64,000 bases of DNA, taken from positions 1-64,000 of the forward strand of contig NZ_JACEZS010000015.1 of the NCBI RefSeq assembly GCF_014042365.1. Reading direction: 5' to 3'. Positions 62,849 through 64,000 of this stretch are shown here, piece after piece. The position numbers were made by a program, and so were the translations under genes. Under the pieces are notes generated by a model. It saw nothing but the letters and a program-made list of their open reading frames with translations, had not been told where the DNA came from and searched no databases. How positions within the stretch are numbered: position 1 is the first letter of the stretch; each line of letters starts with the position of its first letter. The DNA comes from Rugamonas fusca. Lineage in GTDB: Bacteria; Pseudomonadota; Gammaproteobacteria; Burkholderiales; Burkholderiaceae_D.

Positions 62849-63895
62849 TCCGAAGCGGGATTGGTATTCGCCGGGCAGCACGCCAAGGTGCGCGGCGAAC
62901 GCGCGCCGCAGGTTGTATTCCGTGCCATAGCCGCTCTGGCGCGCAGCCTGTTTGACTGTCATGCCGCGCCGCTCCAGCAGGCCGCAGGCCAGTTCCATGC
63001 GCAGCCGCGCCAGCAACTGGGCCGGCGTGAGATCGGCTTCCTGGCGCAGCCTGCGGTGCAACGTGCGCACGGAAAGCGCGCAAGCGGCCGCCATCTGTTC
63101 GATGTCGATGTGCTGCCGCAGGCGTGGACGCAGCCACGCCGTCAGCTGCGCGCTCACGCCCTCAGGCTGCGCCTGCGCCAGCAGTTCGGCGCTGAACTGG
63201 CGCTGGCCGCCGGGCCGCTTCAGGAACAGCACCAGCCGCTTGGCTACCGCGAGCGCGGTGGCGTGGCCGAGATCTTCCTCCACCAGGCTCAGTGCCAGGT
63301 CCATGCCGGCGCTGATGCCGGCCGAGGTGTAGAACTTGCCATCCCTGACGTAGATCGCGTCATCCTGCACCAGCACGCCCGGGTGCTGGGCGCGCAGTTG
63401 CGCCACGTCCTGCCAATGGGTGACGGCGCGGCGCCCGTCCAGCAGCCCGGCCCGCGCCAACACGAAGGCGCCCGTGCAGACGGCGCAGCAGCGTGCCAGG
63501 TCGCCGCTGGCGCGCGCGATCCAGCGCAGGACGGCGTCGCCTGGGGTTGCCATGGCGCGCACGTCTGCATGTGGCGGTAAATGCAAGCCTTGGCCGCCCG
63601 CCACTATCAGCGTGGCGCCTGCCAGGCTGCGGCGCGGCAGCGGGGCGGCCAGCATGCTGACGCCAGCCGACGAGGTGACCGCGCCGCCGCCCGGCGTGAT
63701 CAGGTGGATGCGGTAAGGCGGGGGCAGGCCCGCGTCGCGTGCCTCGTCGTTGGCGCTGGAGAAGACCTGGATCGGGCCGCTGGCGTCGAGCAGCAAAAAG
63801 CCAGGGAAGGCGAGTACCCAGATATCGGTGGCCATGCCGGCGGCCTTCATGTTGCGCGCGGGCGTGGCCGCGAGTGCGGTCCGTAATTTTCTCAT
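62834..63895 (-). CDS. GlxA-family AraC transcriptional regulator
   Basis: A 353-residue regulator with an N-terminal DJ-1/PfpI-like domain (about 20-200: IWVLAFPGFLLLDASGPIQV, CCAVCTGAFVLARAGLLDGR with the nucleophile-elbow Cys, ALSLVEEDLG) and a C-terminal AraC pair (about 245-345: CALSVRTLHRRLRQEADLTP, GYGTEYNLRRAFAAHLGVLP). The GlxA family responds to various small metabolites. Starts at Met 16 or Met 21 (63850 or 63835) are possible, the latter giving the common MATDIWVLAFPGF. It is divergent from a partial gene at the right edge that it may control. Confidence 0.86.
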   Translation of the reverse strand: MRKLRTALAATPARNMKAAGMATDIWVLAFPGFLLLDASGPIQVFSSANDEARDAGLPPPYRIHLITPGGGAVTSSAGVSMLAAPLPRRSLAGATLIVAGGQGLHLPPHADVRAMATPGDAVLRWIARASGDLARCCAVCTGAFVLARAGLLDGRRAVTHWQDVAQLRAQHPGVLVQDDAIYVRDGKFYTSAGISAGMDLALSLVEEDLGHATALAVAKRLVLFLKRPGGQRQFSAELLAQAQPEGVSAQLTAWLRPRLRQHIDIEQMAAACALSVRTLHRRLRQEADLTPAQLLARLRMELACGLLERRGMTVKQAARQSGYGTEYNLRRAFAAHLGVLPGEYQSRFGCKRM

Positions 63896-63977
63896 GATGG
63901 CAGATATTCAACCATCATCGTCATTTGTGTCAATCGCGGGCGCGGCACAATGAAGTCCTTCAACCAAGGGAGTCCAC

Positions 63978-64000
63978 ATGACACGCACCATAGGCATTTT
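63978..64000 (+). CDS. Partial gene at the right edge
   Basis: The first seven codons read MTRTIGI, after AAGGGAG. A start such as this is common in DJ-1/PfpI proteins, often encoded next to GlxA-type regulators, but seven residues cannot fix a family. Confidence 0.4.

Overview
This is a GC-rich, gene-dense chromosomal segment from a betaproteobacterium, most likely of the family Oxalobacteraceae (Massilia, Duganella or Janthinobacterium type). The pointers are the order queA-tgt-yajC-secD-secF, a Phd/YefM-YoeB toxin-antitoxin pair, a leftover PEP-CTERM tail, a Gram-negative type porin, and short palindromic repeats of kinds I associate with this group. The lineage is inferred from gene content and remembered family sequences, not from a database search. 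No rRNA, tRNA or CRISPR array is visible. Apart from the mobile-element end at the left edge, the window reads as ordinary host chromosome. No gene-free stretch exceeds 300 bases.

Layout. 1-0.4 kb: the end of an insertion sequence (probably IS1595-like) beside an orphan antitoxin-like gene. 0.5-4.5 kb: PhoD phosphatase, a hot-dog thioesterase and an Atm1-type ABC exporter. 4.5-9.2 kb: a dicarboxylate/glutamate symporter divergent from a complete acidic-amino-acid ABC importer. 9.2-9.75 kb: yoeB/yefM. 9.9-14.1 kb: pyrC, a DUF3025 protein, a Gfo/Idh/MocA oxidoreductase, an MFS carrier and a 42-residue membrane protein. 14.1-22.1 kb: recG against queA-tgt-yajC-secD-secF. 22.2-31.2 kb: repeats, regulators (WYL, LuxR-type, HDOD, MarR), an OmpW-type protein, a lipoprotein hydrolase and a drug/metabolite transporter. 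30.2-49.8 kb: an arginine-catabolism island. 49.8-53.4 kb: an operon of very small proteins, a diguanylate cyclase, an EamA transporter and a YkgJ-type cysteine-cluster protein. 53.5-64 kb: a PEP-CTERM remnant, a FusC/YccS exporter, an M14 and an S46 peptidase, an FMN reductase, two Lys/Ala-rich secreted proteins of acid-shock type, and a GlxA-type regulator.

The main functional unit is the arginine succinyltransferase (AST) pathway. It has astC, two astA subunits, astD, astB and astE, with a 1570-residue NAD-dependent glutamate dehydrogenase between astB and astE. The pathway turns arginine into glutamate and succinate, and the dehydrogenase passes the glutamate on to 2-oxoglutarate. Upstream lie an AraC-type regulator that closely resembles pseudomonad ArgR, an orphan histidine kinase with two periplasmic solute-binding domains, and a porin. 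An APC-family amino-acid permease follows downstream. Together they look like a sensing, uptake and catabolism island.

The least explained items are: (i) a three-gene operon at 49.84-50.28 kb encoding an 81-residue protein and two tiny paralogues of 27 and 32 residues that share the core GLVLRLYLG; (ii) four hexamers spaced exactly 10 bp apart upstream of the paired Lys/Ala-rich proteins; and (iii) palindromic repeats, one of which supplies the C-terminus of a secreted protein.
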